From the NCBI RefSeq assembly GCF_023101085.1, contig NZ_CP064703.1, positions 6,138,001 to 6,202,000 on the forward strand: DNA of 64,000 bases. The letters are read 5' to 3'. Below the pieces are notes generated by a model, which saw nothing but the letters and a program-made list of their open reading frames with translations, was not told the origin of the DNA and did no database searches. Below, in pieces: positions 38,968 through 47,528 of the stretch (positions are counted from its first letter, which is position 1; each line of letters begins with the position of its first letter). The translations under genes were made by a program, and so were the position numbers. This DNA is from Bradyrhizobium sp. 170. Its GTDB lineage: Bacteria; Pseudomonadota; Alphaproteobacteria; Rhizobiales; Xanthobacteraceae.

Positions 38968-39888
38968 TCACAACCCGTCGGGCGGCAGGCCGGATGATTC
39001 CGCCGCCAGCGCGCGGTGGCGGATGCGCTCACGGTAGAAGGCGTAGAGGCCGGACAGCACGATGATCGCGGCCCCCGTCACCATCATCGCGTCGGGCACA
39101 TCGCCGAACACGAGATAGCCGAGCAGCATCGCCCACAGCAGCGCGGAATACCGGAACGGCGCCACCGCCGAGATATCGCCGGAGCGCAGCGCCGAAATGA
39201 TGCATTGATAGCCGATCAGCAGCAGCACGGCGGCCAGCGCCTGCAGGCAGAGCGCGTTCGCTGAGGGCGGCGTCCAGCCGCCGAGTGGAACGAGAATGGC
39301 GCCGCCCGCCGTCGTCACTGTCACGGTGGTCAGCAAGGTGATGAACAATGACGGGATCTTTGCGGGGATATTTCTCGTCGCGAGATCGCGCAGCGCGCAG
39401 AAGGCGACCGACACCAGCGCGAACAGGGAATACTGGCTGAAGCCGGCAAGCCCCGGCCGCACGATGATGAGCACGCCGATGAAGCCGGCCACGATCGCCG
39501 ACCAGCGCCGCCATCCGACCGGCTCGCCGAAGATCACGGCGGCGCCGAGCGTGATCGCGAGCGGCAAGGCCTGGAAGATCGCCGACGTATTGGCGAGCGG
39601 CAAATGCGCGAGCGCCGCCATGAACGAGATCGTTCCGCCGATTTCGCCAAACACGCGCAGCGCCACCGGCTTGACCATCAGGGTGCGCAACGGACGCAGC
39701 GCGCCCTGATGCCACGCGAACGTCGCGACCAGCAGAATCGCGAACAGCCCGCGCACCAGCATCACCTGGCCGAAGTTCATCTCGGACGACACCACCTTGG
39801 TGATGGAGTCGTTCGTGGTGAACGCCGCCATGGACACCGCCATGAGCAGGCTGCCGCGAATGTTCGGAGACAGGGCCAAGTAAACCAA
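38968..39888 (-). CDS. EamA/DMT-family transporter
   Basis: A 306-residue inner-membrane protein with about ten helices in two EamA repeats. The first starts NIRGSLLMAVSMAAFTTND, and a second repeat begins near residue 150. Members export metabolites or amino acids, or exchange drugs and sugars. The start is uncertain: a TTG at 39,888 or later codons. It lies nine bases after the kinase-like gene, in an apparent operon with the acyl-CoA dehydrogenase. Confidence 0.87.
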   Translation of the reverse strand: MVYLALSPNIRGSLLMAVSMAAFTTNDSITKVVSSEMNFGQVMLVRGLFAILLVATFAWHQGALRPLRTLMVKPVALRVFGEIGGTISFMAALAHLPLANTSAIFQALPLAITLGAAVIFGEPVGWRRWSAIVAGFIGVLIIVRPGLAGFSQYSLFALVSVAFCALRDLATRNIPAKIPSLFITLLTTVTVTTAGGAILVPLGGWTPPSANALCLQALAAVLLLIGYQCIISALRSGDISAVAPFRYSALLWAMLLGYLVFGDVPDAMMVTGAAIIVLSGLYAFYRERIRHRALAAESSGLPPDGL

Positions 39889-39897
39889 CGACGCGGC

Positions 39898-40956
39898 TTA
39901 GATCGCGCCGGCCTTCTGCGCGTATTCCCAGGAAGACTTCGACAGCGGTACGGTGCGCGCCGCCGACTCCAGCGCCTTGGCGTTCGCCGCGGTGCCGTCG
40001 CGGATACGTCCGGCAATACCCTGCGTGATGCCCGCAAGGCGGAACATGTTGTAGGCGAAGTACCAGTTGAGATCGGGCACTTCCATGCCGGTGACGGCGC
40101 AATAGATCTGCGCGGCCTCGTCCACGCTCGGAATGTTCAACGCCTTGATATCGGCATTGGCGAGACCCGGCATGGTCCACTGCATCAACAGATAGGTGAA
40201 GTCGGCCATGGGATCGCCAAGCGTCGACAGCTCCCAGTCCAGCACCGCCTGCACCCGCGGTTCCGTCGCATGGAAAATCATGTTGTCGAGGCGATAGTCG
40301 CCGTGGACGATCGAAACCCGCTTCTGTTCAGGTACGGTTCGCGGCAGCCATTCGGCCACCTTCTCGAATTCCGGAATGTGCTGGGTTTCCGAGGCGCGGT
40401 ACTGCTTGGTCCAGCGATCGATCTGGCGCGCGAAATAATTGCCGGGCTTGCCGAAATCGCCGAGGCCAATCGCTTCCGGATTGAAGACGTGGAGGTTGGC
40501 CAGCGTCTCGATCTTGCTGGCGAAAATCTTGCGCCGGTTTTCCGGCGTCTGGCTCGGCAGCGTCGGATCCCAGAACACCCGGCCCTCTTCCATCGACATG
40601 ATATAGAAGGCGGCGCCGATCACGGCATCGTCGGTGCACAGCGCATAGGCTTTCGCGACCGGAAAGCCCTGCTTGCCGAGCGCTGCGATGACGCGAAACT
40701 CGCGATCGACCGCATGTGCCGACGGCAGCAATTTGCCGAACGGTTTTCGGCGCATCACGTAGGATTGGCCTGGTGTCTCGAGCTTGTAGGTCGGGTTGGA
40801 CTGGCCGCCCTTGAACTGCAGGACGGTTAAGGGCCCCTGATAGCCTTCGACATGCTCGCGCATCCAGCCGTCAAGGCTCGCCTCGTTGATACGATGACGC
40901 TCCTCGACTTCCTTGGTGCCCGAGAACTCTTCGTCTTTCCTGACGCCGTCCGCCAC
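39898..40956 (-). CDS. APH-like phosphotransferase, partner of the acyl-CoA dehydrogenase
   Basis: A 352-residue kinase-fold protein. The catalytic loop IVHGDYRLDNMIFH is near residue 215 and the metal-binding ILDWE-type motif VLDWELSTLGDPMAD near 240. This subgroup is closest to the kinase domain of eukaryotic ACAD10/ACAD11 and bacterial LvaA, which phosphorylate 4-hydroxyacyl-CoA, rather than to antibiotic kinases. It lies 58 bases after the acyl-CoA dehydrogenase gene and before the transporter, supporting a shared pathway. The substrate assignment is by analogy. Confidence 0.88.
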   Translation of the reverse strand: MADGVRKDEEFSGTKEVEERHRINEASLDGWMREHVEGYQGPLTVLQFKGGQSNPTYKLETPGQSYVMRRKPFGKLLPSAHAVDREFRVIAALGKQGFPVAKAYALCTDDAVIGAAFYIMSMEEGRVFWDPTLPSQTPENRRKIFASKIETLANLHVFNPEAIGLGDFGKPGNYFARQIDRWTKQYRASETQHIPEFEKVAEWLPRTVPEQKRVSIVHGDYRLDNMIFHATEPRVQAVLDWELSTLGDPMADFTYLLMQWTMPGLANADIKALNIPSVDEAAQIYCAVTGMEVPDLNWYFAYNMFRLAGITQGIAGRIRDGTAANAKALESAARTVPLSKSSWEYAQKAGAI

Positions 40957-41014
40957 GATGACGCTCCCTCAAATTTCTTCTTGAACTTTGGGGAGCGCCA
41001 TCTTGACGTTCCCG

Positions 41015-42247
41015 TTAGTGCGTAGCGTTTGCATACTTCCGAAGTTCAAGTCTGGCAATGGCGCGATTGTGCACCTCGTCCGGACCATCCGCCAGGCGGA
41101 GCGTACGGATATGGGCATAATCCCGCGCCAGGCCGGCCTCATCGGAGACACCGCCGCCGCCGTAAGCCTGGATGGCATTGTCGATGATCCTCAACGCCAT
41201 ATTCGGGGCTGTGACCTTGATCATCGCGATCTCGGCCTGCGCGGTCTTGTTGCCGACCTTGTCCATCATGTCGGCGGCCTTGAGGCACAGCAAGCGATTC
41301 ATCTCGATGTCGGCGCGCGCTTCGCCGATGCGCTGTTCCCACACCGAGTGCTCGATGATCTTCTTGCCGAACGCGGTGCGCGAGGCCAGCCGCTTCACCA
41401 TCTTCTCCAGCGCCTCCTCGGCCTTGCCGATGGTGCGCATGCAATGATGGATGCGGCCCGGACCGAGACGGCCCTGCGCGATCTCGAAGCCGCGGCCTTC
41501 GCCGAGCAGGATGTTTTCCTTCGGCACGCGAACGTTTTCCAGCAGCACCTGGGCGTGACCGTGCGGCGCATCGTCAAAGCCGAACACCGGCAGCATCTTC
41601 TCGACCTTTATGCCGGGGGTATCGAGCGGCACCAGGATCTGCGACTGCGCCTGGTGCTTCGCCGCCTTCGGATCGGTCTTGCCCATCAGGATCGCGATCT
41701 TGCAGCGGGGATCGCCGACGCCCGACGACCACCATTTGCGGCCGTTGATGACGTAGTGGTCGCCATCCTTTTCGATCCGCGTTTCGATGTTGGTGGCGTC
41801 CGATGACGCCACGGCCGGCTCCGTCATCAGGAAGGCGGAGCGGATCTCGCCGTCCATCAGCGGCCGCAGCCATTTCCGCTTCTGCTCTTTGGTGCCGTAG
41901 CGGATGAACACTTCCATGTTGCCGGTATCGGGTGCGGAGCAGTTGAACACCTCCGAGGCCCAGGAGATGTGGCCCATCTCTTCCGACAGCAGCGCATATT
42001 CGAGGTTGGTCAATCCCGCACCGCGGAACTCGTCGTCTTCATGCGCGTTCGGCGGCATGAACATGTTCCAGAGGCCTTCGGCCTTGGCCTTCTTCTTCAG
42101 TTCCTCGAGGATCGGGATCACCTTCCAGCGCGGGCCCTCCGCATCCTGCTTGTCATAGATCGGAACCGCGGGACGAACATGCGTCTTCATGAACGCCTGC
42201 ACGCGATTCAGCCATTCCTTTTGCTTTTCGGACATATCAAAGTTCAT
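41015..42247 (-). CDS. Acyl-CoA dehydrogenase, ACAD10/11-like
   Basis: A 410-residue flavoprotein starting [19 protein letters not shown]. The middle FAD domain shows [14 protein letters not shown], and the C-terminal helical domain ends [22 protein letters not shown], as in ACAD11-like enzymes. These can act after the kinase, eliminating phosphate from 4-phosphoacyl-CoA to give the enoyl-CoA; simple fatty acyl-CoA oxidation is the alternative. The ATG at 42,247 follows GAGGAGC; the longer frame is not used. It is the first gene of the operon and divergent from the TetR regulator. Confidence 0.92.
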   Translation of the reverse strand: MNFDMSEKQKEWLNRVQAFMKTHVRPAVPIYDKQDAEGPRWKVIPILEELKKKAKAEGLWNMFMPPNAHEDDEFRGAGLTNLEYALLSEEMGHISWASEVFNCSAPDTGNMEVFIRYGTKEQKRKWLRPLMDGEIRSAFLMTEPAVASSDATNIETRIEKDGDHYVINGRKWWSSGVGDPRCKIAILMGKTDPKAAKHQAQSQILVPLDTPGIKVEKMLPVFGFDDAPHGHAQVLLENVRVPKENILLGEGRGFEIAQGRLGPGRIHHCMRTIGKAEEALEKMVKRLASRTAFGKKIIEHSVWEQRIGEARADIEMNRLLCLKAADMMDKVGNKTAQAEIAMIKVTAPNMALRIIDNAIQAYGGGGVSDEAGLARDYAHIRTLRLADGPDEVHNRAIARLELRKYANATH

Positions 42248-42368
42248 GGGGCGCTCCTCGGCTCTGGGCTTTTCGAATTCGTTGGGCCGCACTGTCTGCC
42301 CGCCTCCCATTCGCCGCAAGGTATTTTGCGCTTCGCAATGAGACGACGGATTGACATTTCCGGCCCTT

Positions 42369-42395
42369 CAAACGATAGTTTCATACAACTGTTTG
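42369..42395. promoter_or_regulatory. Two tandem PsrA-like operator boxes
   Basis: CAAAC-GATA-GTTTC (42,369-42,382) and CATAC-AACT-GTTTG (42,382-42,395) each differ by one base from the CAAAC-N4-GTTTG consensus of TetR-family fatty-acid regulators such as PsrA. They lie end to end in the 177-base region between the divergent acyl-CoA dehydrogenase and TetR genes. Confidence 0.55.
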
Positions 42396-42424
42396 AATTG
42401 CAACTCCGCAAACGGGGACCAGAT

Positions 42425-43117
42425 ATGTCGAGCGATCGGACCCGGTCTGCCATCCTTGCCGCCGCCGAACGGCTTTACGCCGATCGCGGTTTTGGCGACG
42501 TGACGCTGCGCGACATCGTCGCCGAAGCTAATGTCAATCTCGCCGCGGTGAATTATCATTTCGGCTCCAAGGACGAGCTGATCGCGGAGCTGTTTGTCAC
42601 CCGCAGCCTCGCCACCAACCGCGAGCGGCTCAACGAGTTGAAGGCTGCCGAGGAAAAGGGCGGCGGCCGCGCCCCGATCGACGCCATCCTGCATGCGCTG
42701 GTCGGCCCTACCCTGCGCGGCTGCCTCGGCCCCGACCGCGAAGGCTCGACGGCGGCGCGCTTCATGATCCGCGCGTCGATCGAGTCGGTACCGCCGATCC
42801 GCCGCATCAAGAACCGCGAGGTCGATCATTTGCGGAAATTCATCGCCGCGATGCGCCGCGCGATGCCCGGCCGCGACGACACCGATCTCTATTGGGGCCT
42901 TCACTTCGCGCTGGCGATGTCGCATCACACCATCCGGGAGAAAGAGCGGCTGACGAAATTGTCGGAAGGCCAATGCGACCTCAACGACGTGGATGCCATC
43001 GTCGATCGCGTGGTCTCGGTCTCGGTGATGGCGCTGACGGGCGGCGAAACGCCGGCAAAGAAGGCGCCCGTCCGGCCGGCGGTGCCGCATGGCAGGCTGA
43101 CCCGGCAAGATTTGTGA
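42425..43117 (+). CDS. TetR-family transcriptional regulator
   Basis: A 230-residue repressor. The DNA-binding helix-turn-helix is at residues 10-52 (FGDVTLRDIVAEANVNLAAV, then NYHFGSKDELI). The ligand domain is PsrA/CerR-like in size. The ATG at 42,425 is 177 bases from the divergent acyl-CoA dehydrogenase start, with two PsrA-like boxes close to its own start. It probably senses an acyl-CoA and controls the operon and itself. Confidence 0.92.
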   Translation: MSSDRTRSAILAAAERLYADRGFGDVTLRDIVAEANVNLAAVNYHFGSKDELIAELFVTRSLATNRERLNELKAAEEKGGGRAPIDAILHALVGPTLRGCLGPDREGSTAARFMIRASIESVPPIRRIKNREVDHLRKFIAAMRRAMPGRDDTDLYWGLHFALAMSHHTIREKERLTKLSEGQCDLNDVDAIVDRVVSVSVMALTGGETPAKKAPVRPAVPHGRLTRQDL

Positions 43118-43146
43118 GCCAGACCCGGCAAACGCGCTGAATTCTC

Positions 43147-43259
43147 GTAGCCCGAATGAGCCAACGGGTCGCGCGAATGCGCGCCCGATGACAGGCTCCG
43201 CGAAATCCCGGGCCGGTGCCACGAACATCCCGGATTTCGCTGCGCTCCATCCGGGCTAC
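43147..43259. repeat. Dispersed palindromic repeat, family 2 (GTAGCCCGAATGAG type)
   Basis: About 113 bases with terminal GTAGCCCG and CGGGCTAC. Inside are a segment GCGCGAATGCGCGCC and CCCGGATTTCGCTGCGCTCC. It sits directly after the TetR gene. The part 43,161-43,202 recurs inverted at 43,869-43,910. Confidence 0.7.
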
Positions 43260-43265
43260 GATGCG

Positions 43266-43670
43266 TCATGTGACGAACCGGGCGACCAGCGTTTCGAAAT
43301 GGATCGCGACGTACAGCAGTGTCGCGAGGTTTGCGAACAGCAGAACCGGAATGAGCCAGGCCGCCAGGACGAGAACCGAACCCTGGTGCAGATAGATGAC
43401 CGCCAGGAAAAGCAACAGCCCGAAGTAAAGGTCTGTTCCGATCTGCCGCCCCCAATGCAGCCGCGCCATGGTTCTGATGGTCTTGAAGATATTTTCCCTG
43501 CTGCTGCAGTAGATCGAATAGGCCGTGAACAGCAGGAAGGCGAGCCAGACAACAAGCTTCGCCGCGCCCATTGTCCCGTCAAAACGAAAGAGCGCCGCGT
43601 GCCATCCAAAACCGACGGCGCAGGCTACGAACGCGGCGAACACACCCCACGAGATCAGATTTGCTTTCAT
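43266..43670 (-). CDS. Four-helix membrane protein of unknown function
   Basis: A 134-residue protein starting MKANLISWGVFAAFVACAVG, with about four membrane helices and a basic cytosolic loop (TIRTMARLHWGRQIG). The ATG follows a GGGGGATTCG site; the longer frame is rejected. No family is recognised with confidence; it resembles small uncharacterised proteobacterial membrane proteins. It is enclosed by a pair of 42-base inverted repeats. Confidence 0.7.
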   Translation of the reverse strand: MKANLISWGVFAAFVACAVGFGWHAALFRFDGTMGAAKLVVWLAFLLFTAYSIYCSSRENIFKTIRTMARLHWGRQIGTDLYFGLLLFLAVIYLHQGSVLVLAAWLIPVLLFANLATLLYVAIHFETLVARFVT

Positions 43671-44487
43671 GGCGAATCCCCCTGCTTCGTTTTTGGTCTG
43701 AGCGTCCTTACGAGATGGAGTTCGATACTTGTAGCACGGATGAGCGAACCGAAGTTTGGGGATGCATTTGCTCAAGGACAGCGTCAGCATGGGGCACCCA
43801 GGCCTTCCCCGTCATTGCGAGCGCAGCGAAGCAATCCATAGCGCGGCAAGTGGAGATGTGGATTGCTTCGCGGAGCCTGTCACCGGGCGCGCATTCGCGC
43901 GACCCGTTGGCTCGCAATGACGGTGGATACAGTTTCGCGAGCTCGCGACGCTGATCGCCCGAGGCTTGCATCTTCGTTTGCCCTCTTTGAAATTAGAGGG
44001 CGCAGGGAAGACCGGGTGCACGCCGCACCCGCGGTCTCGCGTGCAATGGCGCACGGCAAAAACGCACACGAGCATACAGGTTCGGCGGAAACACTCCGGC
44101 CTTCCCTGCGCAATGGCTTTACGGCTTACTTCGAGCTCTCCCCGGTGAACGGCTTTCTTGCCACCGTCGCCCCCAAGAAGCTTGCTTCTCGAGAACTTAG
44201 CGCCAGCACCGCGGCGTCAGGACCACACGACTTCGCCGTACGCTCGAGCCGCACACGTCAGTCGCAGCTCTCGCGTCCATCGCATCTCACCGCGCGTTCG
44301 TGACGATGGCCAACGCCCCTCATCCGCCGTGAGACGGGCGGAGTTATGCGACTGATTTGCCCAACACGTTAAGCGGAATATTTTTGCAACGGGGGCTGGA
44401 CAGGTTTTGGGTGATTTGCCCGACAAGTGCAGAGGAAAAAGCGCAAGTCTTTCAATACCCGAATATGAACGTGCTGCCGCCCCCTCA
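43671..44487. other. Gene-free region of degenerate repeats
   Basis: No convincing gene lies in these 817 bases. It contains a family 1 palindrome (43,813-43,922) and then about 430 bases that resemble a repeated non-coding Bradyrhizobium stretch, with many short frames in all directions and no ribosome binding sites. It looks like accumulated repeats or remains of a lost gene. Confidence 0.5.
43813..43922. repeat. Dispersed palindromic repeat, family 1, composite copy
   Basis: It begins CCATTGCGAGCG-like (GTCATTGCGAGCGCAGCG) and ends CTCGCAATGACGG, like the copy at 38,513. Here the right arm is interrupted by a 42-base segment that is the inverted copy of 43,161-43,202 (one mismatch), so two repeat families are nested. 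Confidence 0.65.
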
Positions 44488-46047
44488 CTATGTAAGCCCG
44501 GCCTTGCGCATCCCTGCAAGGAAATGCTCCATCAACTCTGGCGTCTGATAGGGGACGCTCGACTTTATCCAGTCGACCGAGAGCTGGGGTTGTTCGAGCC
44601 GTACGGCGGCGAGAGATTGTCCGGCCTCTTCTTCCCTCCCCATCTGAGCCAGGCTCGCACAGCGAAGCCGCTGTGCACCGTGAAAGCCTGGGCGCAATCG
44701 CAGTAACTCTTCCGAAGTTCGAAAGGCGTCTGCGTATCGGCCGGCGAGATAGTGCGCGACGGTCATGCCGCCCAGGAACATCGCGGTGTCGGGATCCAGC
44801 GGGCTGAGCCGGATCGCCTCGTTGCCATGCGCGATGGCTTCGTCACATCGCCCGGAGAACGCCAGCCCATGGCTGAGGTAGCAATGCGCGGCCGCGAAGC
44901 TCGGATTGAGGCTGACAGCGCGCCGGAACGCCGCGATCGATTCTTCGGTACGACGTTCCATCATCGACCAATAGCCGAGCGCGATCTGTCCCCACGGATC
45001 GCAATCATCCAACGCAATCGCCCGAACGATGTGCGGACGCGCCACAAGCAATCCCTGGTCGCGATTGATCCAGCCATTGTGGGCCGCAAACACCAGGCAG
45101 AACGCAAGCAGGCTTCGGGCCGGGGCGTAATCCGGATAGGCATCAACGGCGCGATTAAGCGCTTCGATGGCGGCTTCACTATCCGTTCGGTTGAGCCGCC
45201 AGACATGCGTCTGCGCGCGCGCCACCAGCTCCCAGGCGCCGAGATCGCCGGGCGAACGCGAAAATGCGCGAACGCCCTCCGCTGCCAACAGGCGCGGCTG
45301 GATCGAAGCGACGACGCTGCTCGTGATGTCATCCTGGATTGCAAAGATGTCGCCGAGTTCGCGGTCGTATTGTTCGGCCCAGTGGTGGCCACCGGTCACC
45401 GCGTCGATCAGCTGGGCGCTGACGCGCAGGCGCTGGCCGGCCCGGCGCACACTACCTTCGAGTACGTAGCGGACGCCAAGCTTGCTTGCGACTTGCCTGA
45501 CATCGACGGCACGGCCCTTGTAGACAAAGGTCGAGTTGCGCGCGATGACGAACAGCCACCGGATGCGCGACAGGCCGGTGATCAAGTCCTCGGATATGCC
45601 GTCAGCGAAGTAGTCCTGATCCGGATCGCCGCTCATGTTGTCAAACGGCAGCACCGCAATGGAGGGACGATCGGGCAAAGGCAGCGCACGGCTTTGACCG
45701 GCTTCCGCGCTCAAGGGCGCATCGCCAGCCTCGATCGCCATCACCGGCAAGGCGAACAGATAGCCGCGCTTGGAGACGGTTTCGATGATCGCCTGGGTGT
45801 CGTCCTGCAGGGCCTGCCGGATCTCCTTGATGCACTGAACCGGCGAGTTCGGCGTGACGTTGAGGTTCTGCCAGACGTTATCGATCAGCTCTGACTTCGG
45901 AACGAGCCGGCCGGGGTGCTGCGCGAGATAGGCCAGCACATCGAAGGACTTTGGCCGCAGCGGCACGATGACGCCGTCGCGGCGCAGACAGGCCGATCGG
46001 CGGTCGACCAGGAACGGGCCAAAACGGTAGCTCTTGAGTTCCGGCAT
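44488..46047 (-). CDS. CadC-like regulator with TolB-like and TPR domains
   Basis: A 519-residue protein. Residues 1-100 form an OmpR/CadC winged helix (SFDVLAYLAQHPGRLVPKSE, later TVSKRGYLFA). Residues 130-255 resemble the TolB-like domain (IAVLPFDNMSGDPDQDYFAD, YVLEGSVRRAGQRLRVSAQL). Residues 270-490 are helical TPR-like repeats. No membrane helix is seen, so unlike true CadC it is probably soluble. It is divergent from the haloperoxidase-like gene with 151 bases between. Confidence 0.88.
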   Translation of the reverse strand: MPELKSYRFGPFLVDRRSACLRRDGVIVPLRPKSFDVLAYLAQHPGRLVPKSELIDNVWQNLNVTPNSPVQCIKEIRQALQDDTQAIIETVSKRGYLFALPVMAIEAGDAPLSAEAGQSRALPLPDRPSIAVLPFDNMSGDPDQDYFADGISEDLITGLSRIRWLFVIARNSTFVYKGRAVDVRQVASKLGVRYVLEGSVRRAGQRLRVSAQLIDAVTGGHHWAEQYDRELGDIFAIQDDITSSVVASIQPRLLAAEGVRAFSRSPGDLGAWELVARAQTHVWRLNRTDSEAAIEALNRAVDAYPDYAPARSLLAFCLVFAAHNGWINRDQGLLVARPHIVRAIALDDCDPWGQIALGYWSMMERRTEESIAAFRRAVSLNPSFAAAHCYLSHGLAFSGRCDEAIAHGNEAIRLSPLDPDTAMFLGGMTVAHYLAGRYADAFRTSEELLRLRPGFHGAQRLRCASLAQMGREEEAGQSLAAVRLEQPQLSVDWIKSSVPYQTPELMEHFLAGMRKAGLT

Positions 46048-46198
46048 GTCTCTGAGGAGCGGCCTTCAGTTGGAGTCCACCGGCAATCTAGACCATTTCA
46101 TCACAATTTCACCGCTTCTTCACGACGGCCGCGCCTGCGGATGTGGGAGCATCCGGAGGTCCCTGACTTTGAGGGGCCCCCCAAAAGGAGAAGTTCCA

Positions 46199-47449
46199 AT
46201 GGCGCCATTATCAAGGTTTTCCCTGGCGATTTGGATCAGCGGCGCCCTCGCGCTATCCGCCACCGTCGCCCGCGGCGACGTCATCATGGACTGGAACGCC
46301 AAGGCTGACGCCATCGCGATCGAAAAGCAGCTCCTGAATGCTGCCAATTCCCGCGGTCAGGCGATGCTCCACATCGCGATGTTCGAGGCTGTCAACGCCA
46401 TCGACCGCCGCTATGCGCCTTACAAGCTCAAGCTCACCGCTGACAAGAACGTGTCGAGGGAAGCCGCGGCGGCTGCCGCAGCCTATGACGTGCTGCTGGC
46501 GCTGCACCCCGACAAGAAGGCCGACCTCGACGCGACGCTGGCGGCCTCGCTTGCCGGGATTGCCGAGAACGAGGCGAAGGCAAAGGGCGTCGAACTGGGC
46601 AAGCAAGCCGCTGCCGGGGTCATCGCCTTGCGTGCCAATGACGGTAGCAACACACCGGAAGATTATCGTCCCGCCACCACGGCCGGCGTCTATATTCCGA
46701 CCACGATACCGATCGAGTCGACGGCTTCGAAGACCAAGCCGTTCGTGATGGCAAGCGCGTCGCAATTTCGCGCCGCTCCGCCTCCCGCGCTGACCTCGGA
46801 AACCTGGACCAGGGATTTGAACGAAATTCGCGAGATCGGCAGCCTTGCAAGCGCCAAGCGCTCGGCCGAGCAGACGACGATCGCCCGCTTCTGGTTCTTC
46901 ACCGGACCGAGGACCTATAATGCGATTGTCCGCCAGATCGCCTCGAACAGGACGATGGACCTCGTCGATTGCGCCCGCCTCTATGCCCTGACGTCGATCG
47001 CCAGCGCCGACGCCTTCATCGCGGTGTTCGATGCGAAATATGCCCATAATCTATGGCGTCCCGTGACCGCCATCCGCAATGCCGACCTCACCTCCAACCC
47101 GGCGACCCCGCGCGAGGCATCATGGCAGCCCTTGGGCGTGACGCCGATGCACCCGGAATATCCATGTGCGCATTGTATCGTCGCCAGCGCCATTGCCACG
47201 GTGCTGCAGCACGTCGTGGGCAACGAGATTGCCGAGATTGCCCTGGTAAGCCCGACGGCGCCCGGCGTTACACGCAAATGGACGCGGCTGCAGGACTATA
47301 GCGACGAGGTTTCCAGCGCGCGCATCTATGCCGGCTTCCACTACCGCTTCTCCACCGAAGCCGGGAAAGAGATGGGAAAGAAGATCGGCGACCTCGCGGT
47401 CACGACGCTGATGCCGGGCGCCGTGGCCGATGCCCAGCAGAAACGCTGA
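46199..47449 (+). CDS. Secreted vanadium-dependent haloperoxidase-like / PAP2 protein
   Basis: A 416-residue protein with a signal peptide (FSLAIWISGALALSATVARG then D). The PAP2/vanadium pocket is visible: K280-x6-R287-P, PCAHC at 322-326 in place of PSGH, and R375-x5-H381. Lys, both Arg and both His are kept; Ser and Gly of the vanadate contacts are replaced by Cys and Ala, so activity as haloperoxidase or phosphatase is unproven. AAAGGAG precedes the ATG at 46,199. A strong hairpin follows. It is divergent from the CadC-like regulator. Confidence 0.83.
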   Translation: MAPLSRFSLAIWISGALALSATVARGDVIMDWNAKADAIAIEKQLLNAANSRGQAMLHIAMFEAVNAIDRRYAPYKLKLTADKNVSREAAAAAAAYDVLLALHPDKKADLDATLAASLAGIAENEAKAKGVELGKQAAAGVIALRANDGSNTPEDYRPATTAGVYIPTTIPIESTASKTKPFVMASASQFRAAPPPALTSETWTRDLNEIREIGSLASAKRSAEQTTIARFWFFTGPRTYNAIVRQIASNRTMDLVDCARLYALTSIASADAFIAVFDAKYAHNLWRPVTAIRNADLTSNPATPREASWQPLGVTPMHPEYPCAHCIVASAIATVLQHVVGNEIAEIALVSPTAPGVTRKWTRLQDYSDEVSSARIYAGFHYRFSTEAGKEMGKKIGDLAVTTLMPGAVADAQQKR

Positions 47450-47465
47450 TTGCCTGAACCAGTTC

Positions 47466-47497
47466 GAAGAGGCCGCCCGCGCGCCGGCGGCCTCTTC
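47466..47497 (+). terminator. Bidirectional terminator between convergent genes
   Basis: GAAGAGGCCGCC and its exact complement form a 12-base stem with an eight-base loop, 16 bases after the haloperoxidase-like stop and 31 bases from the convergent TctC-type stop. The U-run is short on both strands. Confidence 0.65.
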
Positions 47498-47528
47498 TGT
47501 CACCGCCGCGGCGGACGAGCCGTCCTTC

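Noticed and set aside
43188..43841. 217-codon plus-strand frame over the four-helix membrane protein
   Set aside because: It crosses a dispersed repeat and mirrors a minus-strand gene with a proper start and membrane helices.
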